A stretch of 64,000 nucleotides of DNA. Origin: Candidatus Bipolaricaulota bacterium (lineage in GTDB: Bacteria > Bipolaricaulota > Bipolaricaulia > Bipolaricaulales > Bipolaricaulaceae). Location of the stretch: contig JALHJZ010000001.1 of assembly GCA_022838705.1 (NCBI GenBank), forward strand, positions 292,689 to 356,688, written 5' to 3'. Positions 8,441 through 16,045 of the stretch are shown in pieces (the first letter of the stretch is position 1; the number at the start of each line of letters is the position of its first letter). The notes beneath the pieces were generated by a model. That model worked only from the letters and a program-made list of their open reading frames with translations. It had not been told where the DNA came from and did no database searches. The translations under genes and the position numbers were made by a program.

Positions 8441-9896
8441 CCGGTTTCGCGGTTCGCGCCGTCTCCCGAGCCATCTCGAGGTCGAAGATCATCTGCTGCC
8501 CGATCTGGAGGAGCGTGGACGCGAACCAATACAACCACAACCCGGCCGGGAAGCTCAGGAAGAGGAGGGCCATCACGATCGGCAACACCCACCCGACCAT
8601 CTGGGCCCCACCCTTGGGCTGCTCCGGCATCCGCCGCTGGGTCAGCCACTGCTGGACGAGCTGGGCCCCGGTAGCGAGGACGATCATGATGTAGTAGGGA
8701 TCAGGTTGGGAGAGATCGGAAAGCCAGAGGAACGCCGGCGAGAGGTGGATCTGCTCGGCCGAGTACATGATCGCCTGCCAGAGAAGGATCAAGATCGGGA
8801 ACTGCAGGAGGAGGGGGAGGCACCCTCCCAGAGGGTTCACCTTCTCCTGGCGGTAGAGCTCCATCATCTGCTGCTGGAGGGTCTGGCGGTCATCCTTGTA
8901 CTTTTCCTGGAGCTTCTGGAGCTTCGGTGCCAGGCGCTGCATCTTCGCCATCGAGCGGTACTGGTTACGCATGAGAGGGTAGATGATGATGCGCGTGATG
9001 AGGGTGAAGAGGAGGATCGCCCACCCGTAGTTCCCGGTCAGATGGTAGAGCCACTCGAAGAACTTCATCACCCACACCAGGAACTGGGAGAAGAAGCCCA
9101 CCGGAGCGACGGCAGCGAGGCCCGCCTTCTCGAGGAGCACGTACCGGTTGCGGCCCGTGTAGAGGGTGCCCCGGAGGAGGATCTCGCCCGTCCCCTCGAC
9201 GCCGAACACGGGGTGGCCGGACTCATTTGTCGCGAAGAACGGGACCACATCTCCCTCAGCGAGGCGGAGGAAGTACACCCGGTCCTTGCCCACAAGGCCC
9301 AGGCCCTGGAACTGAGCATAACTCCCGGGGGCGAGCGGGGAGTTGGACGTCTTGCCATCGTAGAGGAAGACGAGGTCGGGGACTCCGCTCCCGGTCGGGC
9401 GGTGACCGACGACGACGCGGATCTTCTCCCCGGGCGCGCGGATGTAGAGGTCCACATCCATCGTGTACAGGTCATCCCACCCCACCCGGAATGCCTTCTC
9501 CGCATGCAGGCCCTCTCCCTCGTAGGCGATGCGAACCACCGCCTCCTCCGGCGTGGGCTGGGTCGTTTCAATCGTGTAGGTCCGAAGATCGAAGTCCTCC
9601 TTGCCGAGCCAGACCTCGAACGGGAGACTGACCCCATACGCCAACGTCGGCTGGGCACCGCTTCCCCAACCGGGAACAGCGTCGAGGCTGGTTGAGCCGT
9701 AGGGCGCGAAGTGAACGAACGCGCTCCTCAGGCTCCCGCCCGCCGCGGAAAACGAGTAGCGGAGGAGGCTCGTCGTGACCTGGACGATCTCCGTCCCCTC
9801 CTCGACCGAACGCCGGATCTCCACCGGCTCAGAGGTAGCGAAGACGGGACACGCGATCGTCGCCAGGATGCCGAAGACAAGGATGCACACGCGCAT
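8421..9896 (-). CDS. yidC: Membrane protein insertase YidC
   Basis: 491 aa. Inserts and folds inner-membrane proteins, alone or with SecYEG. A hydrophobic N-terminal segment is followed by a large periplasmic domain of about 250 residues, then the conserved five-helix insertase core with ITRIIIYPLMRNQYRSMAKM, QQMMELYRQEKVNPLGGCLP and WLSDLSQPDPYYIM segments. The large periplasmic domain is the diderm type, which suggests a cell with an outer membrane. ATG at 9896 lies 9 nt after TAAAGT and no Shine-Dalgarno is seen. khpB follows in the same operon; rnpA and rpmH, the usual upstream neighbours, are not here. Confidence 0.96.
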   Translation of the reverse strand: MRVCILVFGILATIACPVFATSEPVEIRRSVEEGTEIVQVTTSLLRYSFSAAGGSLRSAFVHFAPYGSTSLDAVPGWGSGAQPTLAYGVSLPFEVWLGKEDFDLRTYTIETTQPTPEEAVVRIAYEGEGLHAEKAFRVGWDDLYTMDVDLYIRAPGEKIRVVVGHRPTGSGVPDLVFLYDGKTSNSPLAPGSYAQFQGLGLVGKDRVYFLRLAEGDVVPFFATNESGHPVFGVEGTGEILLRGTLYTGRNRYVLLEKAGLAAVAPVGFFSQFLVWVMKFFEWLYHLTGNYGWAILLFTLITRIIIYPLMRNQYRSMAKMQRLAPKLQKLQEKYKDDRQTLQQQMMELYRQEKVNPLGGCLPLLLQFPILILLWQAIMYSAEQIHLSPAFLWLSDLSQPDPYYIMIVLATGAQLVQQWLTQRRMPEQPKGGAQMVGWVLPIVMALLFLSFPAGLWLYWFASTLLQIGQQMIFDLEMARETARTAKPDAPPAP

Positions 9897-9978
9897 AACC
9901 CTGCGACTTTACCGGGGAGAGGTTCCCGCCACAACATGCCTTGGGACAACCCCCTGCCGGACGTACACTCCCCCTGCG
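9897..9978. promoter_or_regulatory. Divergent yidC / ribE control region
   Basis: An 82-nt spacer. On the minus strand TAAAGT (complement of 9906-9911) lies 9 nt before the yidC ATG. On the plus strand TACACT (9964-9969) lies 9 nt before the ribE ATG. Neither gene has an obvious Shine-Dalgarno, so both may be leaderless or nearly so. The spacer is too short for an FMN riboswitch and I see none of its conserved blocks. Confidence 0.45.
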
Positions 9979-10548
9979 ATGTTTACCGGCATCGTGCGTT
10001 CCGTGGGCCGGGTGGGGGAGCGCTCCCCGCACCGCCTCATCGTCCAGGCCGGGGAGCTCGCCCTTCCTCACGGGGCGAGCCTTGCCGTGAATGGGGTCTG
10101 CCTGACCGTGGCCGAGGCGAACGCCGGGCGGGCGGTGATGGATCTGTCGGCAGAGACGGTCCGCCGCACCACGCTCGGCGACCTCCGCCCGGGGGACCCG
10201 GTGAACCTCGAACCGGCCCTCCGCGTGGGAGAGGAGCTCGGGGGGCACCTCCTCCTCGGCCACGTGGACACGGTGGGGAAGATCGCCTCGATCGAGCGGA
10301 GAGGGGAAGAAGTCGTTGTGGGAATCGCGTTCGACCCCCGGTTCGATCTCCTCCTCGCCGACAAGGGATCGGTGGGGGTGGACGGGATCAGCCTGACCCC
10401 GTTTGCTGTGGGGGAGGGAACGTTCCGGTGCGCGATCGTCCCCTACACGTGGCACCATACGAACCTCTCCCACCGCCGGGGGGGGGAGCGGGTGAACCTG
10501 GAGTTCGACGTCCTCGCGAAATACGTGCGGACGTGGAGGGAGAGGTGA
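9979..10548 (+). CDS. ribE: Riboflavin synthase, alpha chain
   Basis: 189 aa. Converts two 6,7-dimethyl-8-ribityllumazine molecules to riboflavin plus a pyrimidinedione. The N terminus MFTGIVRSVG is the family signature and fixes the start at the ATG at 9979. Two lumazine-binding barrel repeats are visible, with the second around LLGHVDTVGKIASI. VNGVCLTV and GSVGVDGISLT are the paired ligand-binding motifs. It heads ribE-ribBA-ribH-hisS; its TGA overlaps the GTG start of ribBA. The ribD deaminase/reductase is not in this operon. Confidence 0.96.
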   Translation: MFTGIVRSVGRVGERSPHRLIVQAGELALPHGASLAVNGVCLTVAEANAGRAVMDLSAETVRRTTLGDLRPGDPVNLEPALRVGEELGGHLLLGHVDTVGKIASIERRGEEVVVGIAFDPRFDLLLADKGSVGVDGISLTPFAVGEGTFRCAIVPYTWHHTNLSHRRGGERVNLEFDVLAKYVRTWRER

Positions 10549-11747
10549 AGCTGGCGACGGTCGAAGAAGCAGTGGCAGCGCTCCGCGCGGGGCGGATGAT
10601 CATCGTCGTGGACGACGAGGACCGGGAGAACGAGGGCGACCTCGTGCTGGCAGCGGAGAAGGCGACCCCGGACGCGATCAACTTCATGCTTCGCGAGGGG
10701 CGGGGACTTCTGTGTGTGCCCCTGCCCCGGGAGAGGGCGAAGCGGCTTGAGCTCAGGCCGATGGTCGCGCCCCCCGAGGACAGCCATGAGACGGCGTTCA
10801 CAATCTCCGTGGACGCGCGGCGGGGCGTCTCCACCGGGATCTCCGCCGCCGACCGGGCGCGGACGGTCCTCACCCTCGCCGACCCCACCACCGGGCCCGA
10901 GGACCTGACCCGCCCCGGGCACGTGTTCCCTCTCATCGCCCGGGACGGGGGCGTCCTGCGCCGGGCCGGCCACACCGAGGCCACCGTGGACCTGTGTCGC
11001 CTGGCCGGCCTCCAGCCGGTGGGGGTGATCTGCGAGATCATGAACGAGGACGGGACGATGGCGCGCCTGCCCGATCTCCTCGCATTCGCCGAGCGGCATG
11101 GCCTCCCCCTCCTCACCATCGCCGATCTCATTGCCTACCGCAAGCAGCGGGAGAAGCTCGTGGAGAGGGTTTGCGAGGCAGAGCTGCCGACGCGATACGG
11201 GCACTTCAGGATCGTCACGTTCCGCGATATCCTCACCGGCCAGGAGCACGTCGCCCTCACCAAGGGCGACCTGAGCGGGGACGATCCTCCCCTCGTGCGG
11301 GTCCACTCGGAGTGCCTGACCGGGGACGCGCTGGGGTCGCTCCGCTGCGATTGCGGTGACCAACTCCACACCGCGCTGCAGATGGTCGAGGGAGAGGGGC
11401 GCGGGGTCGTCCTCTACATGCGCCAGGAGGGGCGGGGGATCGGCCTCCTGGGCAAGCTGTGCGCTTACCAGCTTCAGGACCAGGGTCTGGACACGGTGGA
11501 GGCGAACCTGCGACTGGGGTACCCGGCGGACCTGCGCGAGTACGGGATCGGGGCCCAGATCCTCGTGGACCTGGGGCTGAAACGGATCCGGCTGCTCACC
11601 AACAACCCGCGCAAGGTGGCCGGCCTGTCCGGGTACGGGCTCACGATCGTGGACACCGTGCCGATCGAGATCGAACCCAACCCGTACAACCTGCGCTACC
11701 TCAAGGCGAAGAAAGAGAAACTCGGGCACAAGCTCGACAAGGTGTAG
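10545..11747 (+). CDS. ribBA: Bifunctional 3,4-dihydroxy-2-butanone-4-phosphate synthase / GTP cyclohydrolase II
   Basis: 400 aa. Makes both early riboflavin precursors, from ribulose 5-phosphate and from GTP. The N-terminal RibB half (about 1-200) has the acidic DDEDRENEGDLV loop and the GHVFPL and RAGHTEATVDL motifs. The C-terminal RibA half has the zinc-binding cysteines in CLTGDALGSLRCDCGDQL and the RQEGRGIGLL arginine/glycine loop. Start is the GTG at 10545, inside a GTGA overlap with ribE. The frame is open upstream, but that part is antisense to yidC or within ribE and not coding. Confidence 0.96.
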   Translation: MKLATVEEAVAALRAGRMIIVVDDEDRENEGDLVLAAEKATPDAINFMLREGRGLLCVPLPRERAKRLELRPMVAPPEDSHETAFTISVDARRGVSTGISAADRARTVLTLADPTTGPEDLTRPGHVFPLIARDGGVLRRAGHTEATVDLCRLAGLQPVGVICEIMNEDGTMARLPDLLAFAERHGLPLLTIADLIAYRKQREKLVERVCEAELPTRYGHFRIVTFRDILTGQEHVALTKGDLSGDDPPLVRVHSECLTGDALGSLRCDCGDQLHTALQMVEGEGRGVVLYMRQEGRGIGLLGKLCAYQLQDQGLDTVEANLRLGYPADLREYGIGAQILVDLGLKRIRLLTNNPRKVAGLSGYGLTIVDTVPIEIEPNPYNLRYLKAKKEKLGHKLDKV

Positions 11748-11763
11748 CGCAAAGGAGGAACCG

Positions 11764-12231
11764 ATGGCTGTGTACGAAGGGAAGCTCGATGGCAAGGGGA
11801 TCAAGGTCGGGATCGCCGTGTCCCGGTTCAACGACCTCGTGACGAAGGAGCTCCTCGACGGGGCGCTCGACCGGTTGCGCCGGCTGGGGGTGGCGGAGAA
11901 GGACATCACGGTGGCGTGGGTGCCGGGGGCGTTCGAGCTCCCGCGGGCGGCTCAGGTGCTTGGGGCATCGGGGCAGTTCCACGGCGTCATCGCCCTCGCC
12001 GCAGTGGTGCGGGGGGCGACCCCCCACTTCGAGTACGTGGCGGCCGAGGCAGCGAAGGGGATCGCCAAACTCAACCTCGACCTCCCCATTCCGGTAGCGT
12101 TCGGGGTCCTCACCGCCGACTCGATGGACCAGGCCCTGGAGCGGGCGGGGGGGAAGGTGGGGAACAAGGGGGCCCAGGCCGCGGAGGCCCTCGTCGAGAT
12201 GATCAACCTGGAGCGGGCGATCGGAAGATGA
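11764..12231 (+). CDS. ribH: 6,7-dimethyl-8-ribityllumazine synthase
   Basis: 155 aa, normal length. Condenses the ribityl-aminouracil and dihydroxybutanone phosphate intermediates. SRFNDLVTKELLDGALD, WVPGAFELP, AAVVRGATPHFEYVA and FGVLTADSMDQALERAGGK are the family motifs, including the active-site histidine region. ATG at 11764 has AAAGGAGG upstream, 16 nt after ribBA. Its stop overlaps the hisS start (ATGA). Confidence 0.96.
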   Translation: MAVYEGKLDGKGIKVGIAVSRFNDLVTKELLDGALDRLRRLGVAEKDITVAWVPGAFELPRAAQVLGASGQFHGVIALAAVVRGATPHFEYVAAEAAKGIAKLNLDLPIPVAFGVLTADSMDQALERAGGKVGNKGAQAAEALVEMINLERAIGR

Positions 12232-13499
12232 AGGTGGAGAGCGTCCGCGGAATGCGGGATATCCTCCCCGAGGAGGCCCCGCTGTGGCAGAAGCTGGAAG
12301 CAGAGATCCGCGCCGCGTTCTCCCTTTACGGGTACGGCGAGATCCGCGTCCCCCTTGTGGAGCGGGTGGAGCTCTTCTCCCGCGGGGTCGGAGAAGAGAC
12401 CGATATCGTGGAGAAGCAGATGTACGTGTTCCCCGACCGGAAGGGACTGCCTCTCGCCCTGCGCCCCGAGGCGACGGCGTCCGTGGTGCGGGCGTACGTC
12501 GAGCACGGGCTGCACGCCACAGGCGACCTCGCCAAGCTCTACTACCTCGGGCCGATGTTCCGCTACGAGAAGCCCCAGCTCGGGCGGCAGCGCCAGTTCC
12601 ACCAGTACGGGGTCGAGGCGATCGGGTCGCTCGATCCGGCCCTCGACGCCGAGGTGATGGATGTCGCTGCGTACTTAATGGAGAAGTTGGGGCTCGATCG
12701 GAAGAAGCTGACCCTTCGCCTCAACACGATCGGCTGCCGCGAGGATCGGGGGCCTTATCGGGAGGCGCTGCGGCGTCACTTCCTCCCGCAGCGAGCGGAC
12801 CTCTGTCCGGACTGTCAGCGGCGGCTAGAGGAGAACCCGCTCCGGATCCTCGACTGTAAGCAGCCGCAGTGCCGATCCGCGATCGCCACTGCCCCCAAAA
12901 GCCTAGACCACGTCTGCGAAGCCTGCCGCGAACACTTCACCCAAGTCCAGGAGTTCGTGCAGGCGCTCGGCATCCGCTACACCCTGGATTCCACCCTGGT
13001 GCGGGGGCTTGACTACTACACGCGGACCGTGTTCGAGCTCTGCGCGGAGGATTTAGGGGCCCAGGACGCCCTCCTCGGCGGGGGGCGCTATGACGACCTC
13101 GTGGGACTCCTCGGCGGTCCCCCCACCCCAGCGGTGGGGTTCGCCGGGGGGATGGAGCGCCTGGTGCTCGTCCTCTCCGGCCAAGGAGCCCCCCCCGGTG
13201 CGGCGGAGCCCGCCCTCGACCTGTACCTCGTCCCGATCGGCGGCGACGCGAAGCGAGCGGGGGCGAAGCTCCTCGCGAGCCTGCGCCGGCATGGGATCTC
13301 CGCCGACACTGACTACATGGGACGATCCCTGCGCAAGGCGATGCAGGTCGCTGGCCGGAGCGCGCGCTATGCCGCGATCCTCGGCCAAGACGAACTCGCC
13401 CGCGGCGAGATCAAGCTCAAGAACCTCGCCTCCGGCGAGGAAAAGGCAGTAGGGCTCTCGCAGTTCGCAACCGATCCGGCGCTGTTCCTAAGCGGCTAG
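12228..13499 (+). CDS. hisS: Histidine--tRNA ligase
   Basis: 423 aa. Class II synthetase charging tRNA-His. The N terminus ESVRGMRDILPEEAPLWQKL is typical; motif 2 is FRYEKPQLGRQRQFHQYG, the histidine-specific block is TLVRGLDYYTRTVFE and motif 3 is FAGGMERL. The C-terminal anticodon-binding domain is complete. Start is the ATG at 12228 in an ATGA overlap with ribH; the longer open frame upstream is the shadow of ribH. Linkage with riboflavin genes looks incidental but implies cotranscription. Confidence 0.96.
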   Translation: MKVESVRGMRDILPEEAPLWQKLEAEIRAAFSLYGYGEIRVPLVERVELFSRGVGEETDIVEKQMYVFPDRKGLPLALRPEATASVVRAYVEHGLHATGDLAKLYYLGPMFRYEKPQLGRQRQFHQYGVEAIGSLDPALDAEVMDVAAYLMEKLGLDRKKLTLRLNTIGCREDRGPYREALRRHFLPQRADLCPDCQRRLEENPLRILDCKQPQCRSAIATAPKSLDHVCEACREHFTQVQEFVQALGIRYTLDSTLVRGLDYYTRTVFELCAEDLGAQDALLGGGRYDDLVGLLGGPPTPAVGFAGGMERLVLVLSGQGAPPGAAEPALDLYLVPIGGDAKRAGAKLLASLRRHGISADTDYMGRSLRKAMQVAGRSARYAAILGQDELARGEIKLKNLASGEEKAVGLSQFATDPALFLSG

Positions 13500-13555
13500 C
13501 CGCATCTGCGGGCGCACAGAACCCAGACGAAGAGGAGCCCGGGTTGCCCCCTCAC

Positions 13556-13580
13556 CCTCTCCCCCCGTTGGGGGGAGAGG
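13556..13580. repeat. Perfect G/C hairpin downstream of hisS
   Basis: An 11-bp perfect stem (CCTCTCCCCCC paired with GGGGGGAGAGG) closes a 3-nt GTT loop. No T-run follows, so it is not a classical terminator. A second weaker inverted repeat, TTGCCC paired with GGGCAA, lies about 70 nt downstream. The element sits between convergent hisS and the GNAT gene. It resembles dispersed C-rich intergenic hairpins known from other genomes. Whether it recurs in this genome cannot be told here. Confidence 0.55.
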
Positions 13581-13670
13581 AGAAGGAGAGGGGGGACGCG
13601 ACAGAGATGGCCTGCAGGGAGAATCTGCCCGTTGCCCTTTCTCGCATGACGGGCAATGCTCTCGTGTGGG

Positions 13671-14234
13671 CTATTCAGGCCCCTGGGCCGTGACCCGCTT
13701 CGCCATCAGGATGTCGGGCTTCCCGAACCCGTTGGCATCCGGGATCAGGCCCACCACCACGAACCCACACTTCCGGTAGAACGCGAACGGGTGCCCTCCC
13801 ACGTCCTCGATCCGCGCCGCCCAGAAGAGGACGTCCGGGTAGAGGTCTACCCCATAGAGGTTCGTCCGCCCGTCCTCGTCATCCGTGCCCACGTAGATCG
13901 TGTCCACGCCCCGCTCCCGGGCGAGGCGCTCCAGGTCCGCGACCAGGGCGCGGCCGATCCCCTGGCGCTGTCGGCCTGGCCGCACCACAAGCGGATGAAG
14001 CTCCCACACGTGGCCCCCGTAGGACGGGATCGCCCCGATCCAGCCGAGCACATCCCCGTTCTCGTCCAGGGAAACCCGGCTGACACGGTCCGGCCCTAGC
14101 GACTCCTGCACCTCCGCCAGCCCTTCTTCCAGCGTGTGCCACCCGCTCGGGATGTGGGCGAAGCACCGGACGAGGAGCTCCGCCGCCTGACGCACCGCCC
14201 GTTCGTTGGCCCCGCCGAGATCCGTGATCCTCAT
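13671..14234 (-). CDS. GNAT-family N-acetyltransferase, aminoglycoside 6'-acetyltransferase-like
   Basis: 187 aa. The acetyl-CoA loop is visible as VVRPGRQRQGIGRALVADLE (about residues 86-105). The segments YGGHVWELHPLVV, YVGTDDEDGRTNLYGVDLYP, FYRKCGFVVVGLIPDANG and GKPDILMAKRV closely resemble proteins annotated as AAC(6')-type acetyltransferases. That family is broad and many members do not modify antibiotics, so substrate is open. It is a single-gene unit on the minus strand. TAGACT lies 8 nt upstream of the ATG with no clear Shine-Dalgarno, suggesting a leaderless transcript. Confidence 0.75.
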   Translation of the reverse strand: MRITDLGGANERAVRQAAELLVRCFAHIPSGWHTLEEGLAEVQESLGPDRVSRVSLDENGDVLGWIGAIPSYGGHVWELHPLVVRPGRQRQGIGRALVADLERLARERGVDTIYVGTDDEDGRTNLYGVDLYPDVLFWAARIEDVGGHPFAFYRKCGFVVVGLIPDANGFGKPDILMAKRVTAQGPE

Positions 14235-14290
14235 GGATCCCCAGTCTACCGCTAGGGCAGACGCAGCGACGGGCCGGGTATACTCTCCTC
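14235..14290. promoter_or_regulatory. Divergent GNAT / pepF promoter spacer
   Basis: A 56-nt spacer with one -10-like hexamer per side. TAGACT (complement of 14243-14248) lies 8 nt before the GNAT ATG; TATACT (14279-14284) lies 6 nt before the pepF ATG. With a usual 6-7 nt from the -10 to transcription start, both messages would start at or very near the start codon. Confidence 0.5.
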
Positions 14291-16045
14291 ATGACCAAGA
14301 AGCTGCCCCGATGGGATCTGTCGCCCCTCTTCCCGAGCCTCGACTCCCGCGAGTTCCAGGCAGCGTGGAACGACATCGAGGCCCGCCTCCGCGCCCTGGA
14401 GCCCCTCTTCGACCGCCACGAGGTCGGCCCGCGGCCGATGCGGGACGGCGACCGCGCCGCGTTCAAGGAGATCACAGCCGCGATCAACGGGATGATGGAG
14501 GCGTTCCTCCCCGTACGGGCGTTCGTGTCTGCCCACGTGGACACGGACAGCACAAACCAGGCTGCCCAGGCGAAGCTCTCGGAGCTCCAGAAGATGTTCC
14601 TCTCCTACGAACGCCTCCGGCCCCGCCTCACGGCGTGGCTGGCGCGGCTCGATCCGGAGGTGGTCAGCGCTGGCCCGTACAAGCTCATGCTCGACGAGGC
14701 CCGCGTCCAGGCCGAGCACATGATGAGCGAGCGTGAGGAGATCCTCGCTTCCGAGCTCCGCCTCTCCGGGGGGAGCGCGTGGACGAAGCTCCACGGGAAC
14801 GTCTCCAGCCTCATCACGGCCACCGTGGGCGGGAAGGAGCTCCCCATCACCGCGGTCCGCAACCTTGCCCACAATCCGGACCCAGCGGTCCGCAAGGAGG
14901 CCTACGATGCGGAGATCGCGGCCTGGAAGGCGCACGAGGTACCGCTCGCCGCGGCGTTGAACGGGGTCAAGGGCGAGGCCTCAACCCTCAACCGGAAGCG
15001 CCGGTGGAGGGATGACCTCGAACCCGTCCTCGTCCGGAACAGGATCTCCCCCCAAGCCCTCGCGGCAATGCAGGACGCGGTCGTGGCGAGCTTCCCCCTC
15101 TGGAAGCGGTACTTCGGGGCCAAGGCGCGGCTCCTGGGCAAGCCCAAGCTCGACTGGTGGGACCTCGCCGCTCCGGTGGGGAAGAGCGAGAAGGCCTGGA
15201 CATGGGACGAGGGGGCGTCGTTCGTGGTGGAGCAGCTCCGCTCGTTCTCCCCTTCGGATGCCACGGTGGCCGAGACCGCGTTCCGCGAGAACTGGATCGA
15301 CGCCGAGCCCCGGGTGGGGAAGCGCGGTGGGGCGTACTGCATGCCGGTCGGCAAGGGGAAGAGCCGGATCCTCGCCAACTTCGAGGAGAGCTTCGACTCG
15401 GTGTCCACGATCGCCCACGAGCTCGGGCACGCCTACCACAACCACTGCCTGCGGGACCAACCGCCGCTCCTCAGGACGTACCCGATGACCTTGGCCGAGA
15501 CGGCGAGCATCATGAACGAGACGATCGTCGTCCAAGCCGCGCTGCGCGCCCTTCCAGAAAAAGAACAGCTCCCGATCCTCGAGACCGACCTCCAGGGGGC
15601 GGCCCAAGTGGTGGTGGACATCCACTCCCGGTTCCTGTTCGAGAAGGCGGTGTTCGCGAAGCGGGCGAGCCGCGAACTCTCCGCGGCGGAGTTCTGCTCG
15701 CTCATGGTGGAGGCGCAGAAGGCGACGTACGGGGATGCCCTTGCCACCTACCACCCGTACATGTGGGCCGTGAAACCGCACTACTACGGGACCGACTTCT
15801 ACAACTTCCCGTACACGTTCGGGCTCCTGTTCGGGCTTGCCCTGTACCAGAAGTACCTCGCGGAGGGAGAAGCGTTCGTGGCCCGCTACGATGACCTCCT
15901 CTCCTCGGTCGGGATCTACCCCGCCGCGGAACTCGCCGGCCGGTTCGGGTTCGACCTCGAGTCGCGGTCGTTCTGGGAGGGGGGGCTCGCCGTCCTCGGG
16001 GAGCGCGTGGCACGGTTCGACGAGCTCGCCTCTAGTCCACGGTAA
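14291..16045 (+). CDS. pepF: Oligoendopeptidase F (peptidase M3B)
   Basis: 584 aa. Cytoplasmic zinc metallopeptidase that trims short peptides. The zinc motif is IAHELGHAYHNH (HExxH) with the glutamate ligand in the ASIMNETIV segment downstream, as in the M3 family. The C-terminal block YPYMWAVKPHYYGTDFYNFPYTFG-like region carries the conserved His/Tyr residues. Length matches PepF. The ATG is 6 nt after a TATACT hexamer with no Shine-Dalgarno. Its 3' end overlaps the 3' end of convergent glmS by 14 nt. Confidence 0.94.
   Translation: MTKKLPRWDLSPLFPSLDSREFQAAWNDIEARLRALEPLFDRHEVGPRPMRDGDRAAFKEITAAINGMMEAFLPVRAFVSAHVDTDSTNQAAQAKLSELQKMFLSYERLRPRLTAWLARLDPEVVSAGPYKLMLDEARVQAEHMMSEREEILASELRLSGGSAWTKLHGNVSSLITATVGGKELPITAVRNLAHNPDPAVRKEAYDAEIAAWKAHEVPLAAALNGVKGEASTLNRKRRWRDDLEPVLVRNRISPQALAAMQDAVVASFPLWKRYFGAKARLLGKPKLDWWDLAAPVGKSEKAWTWDEGASFVVEQLRSFSPSDATVAETAFRENWIDAEPRVGKRGGAYCMPVGKGKSRILANFEESFDSVSTIAHELGHAYHNHCLRDQPPLLRTYPMTLAETASIMNETIVVQAALRALPEKEQLPILETDLQGAAQVVVDIHSRFLFEKAVFAKRASRELSAAEFCSLMVEAQKATYGDALATYHPYMWAVKPHYYGTDFYNFPYTFGLLFGLALYQKYLAEGEAFVARYDDLLSSVGIYPAAELAGRFGFDLESRSFWEGGLAVLGERVARFDELASSPR

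Noticed and set aside
9897..9978. FMN riboswitch upstream of the riboflavin operon
   Set aside because: The spacer is only 82 nt and has none of the conserved riboswitch blocks.
9711..10544. Long N-terminal extension of ribBA
   Set aside because: The frame is open by chance across the yidC and ribE region. The DHBP synthase domain starts at the GTG at 10545.
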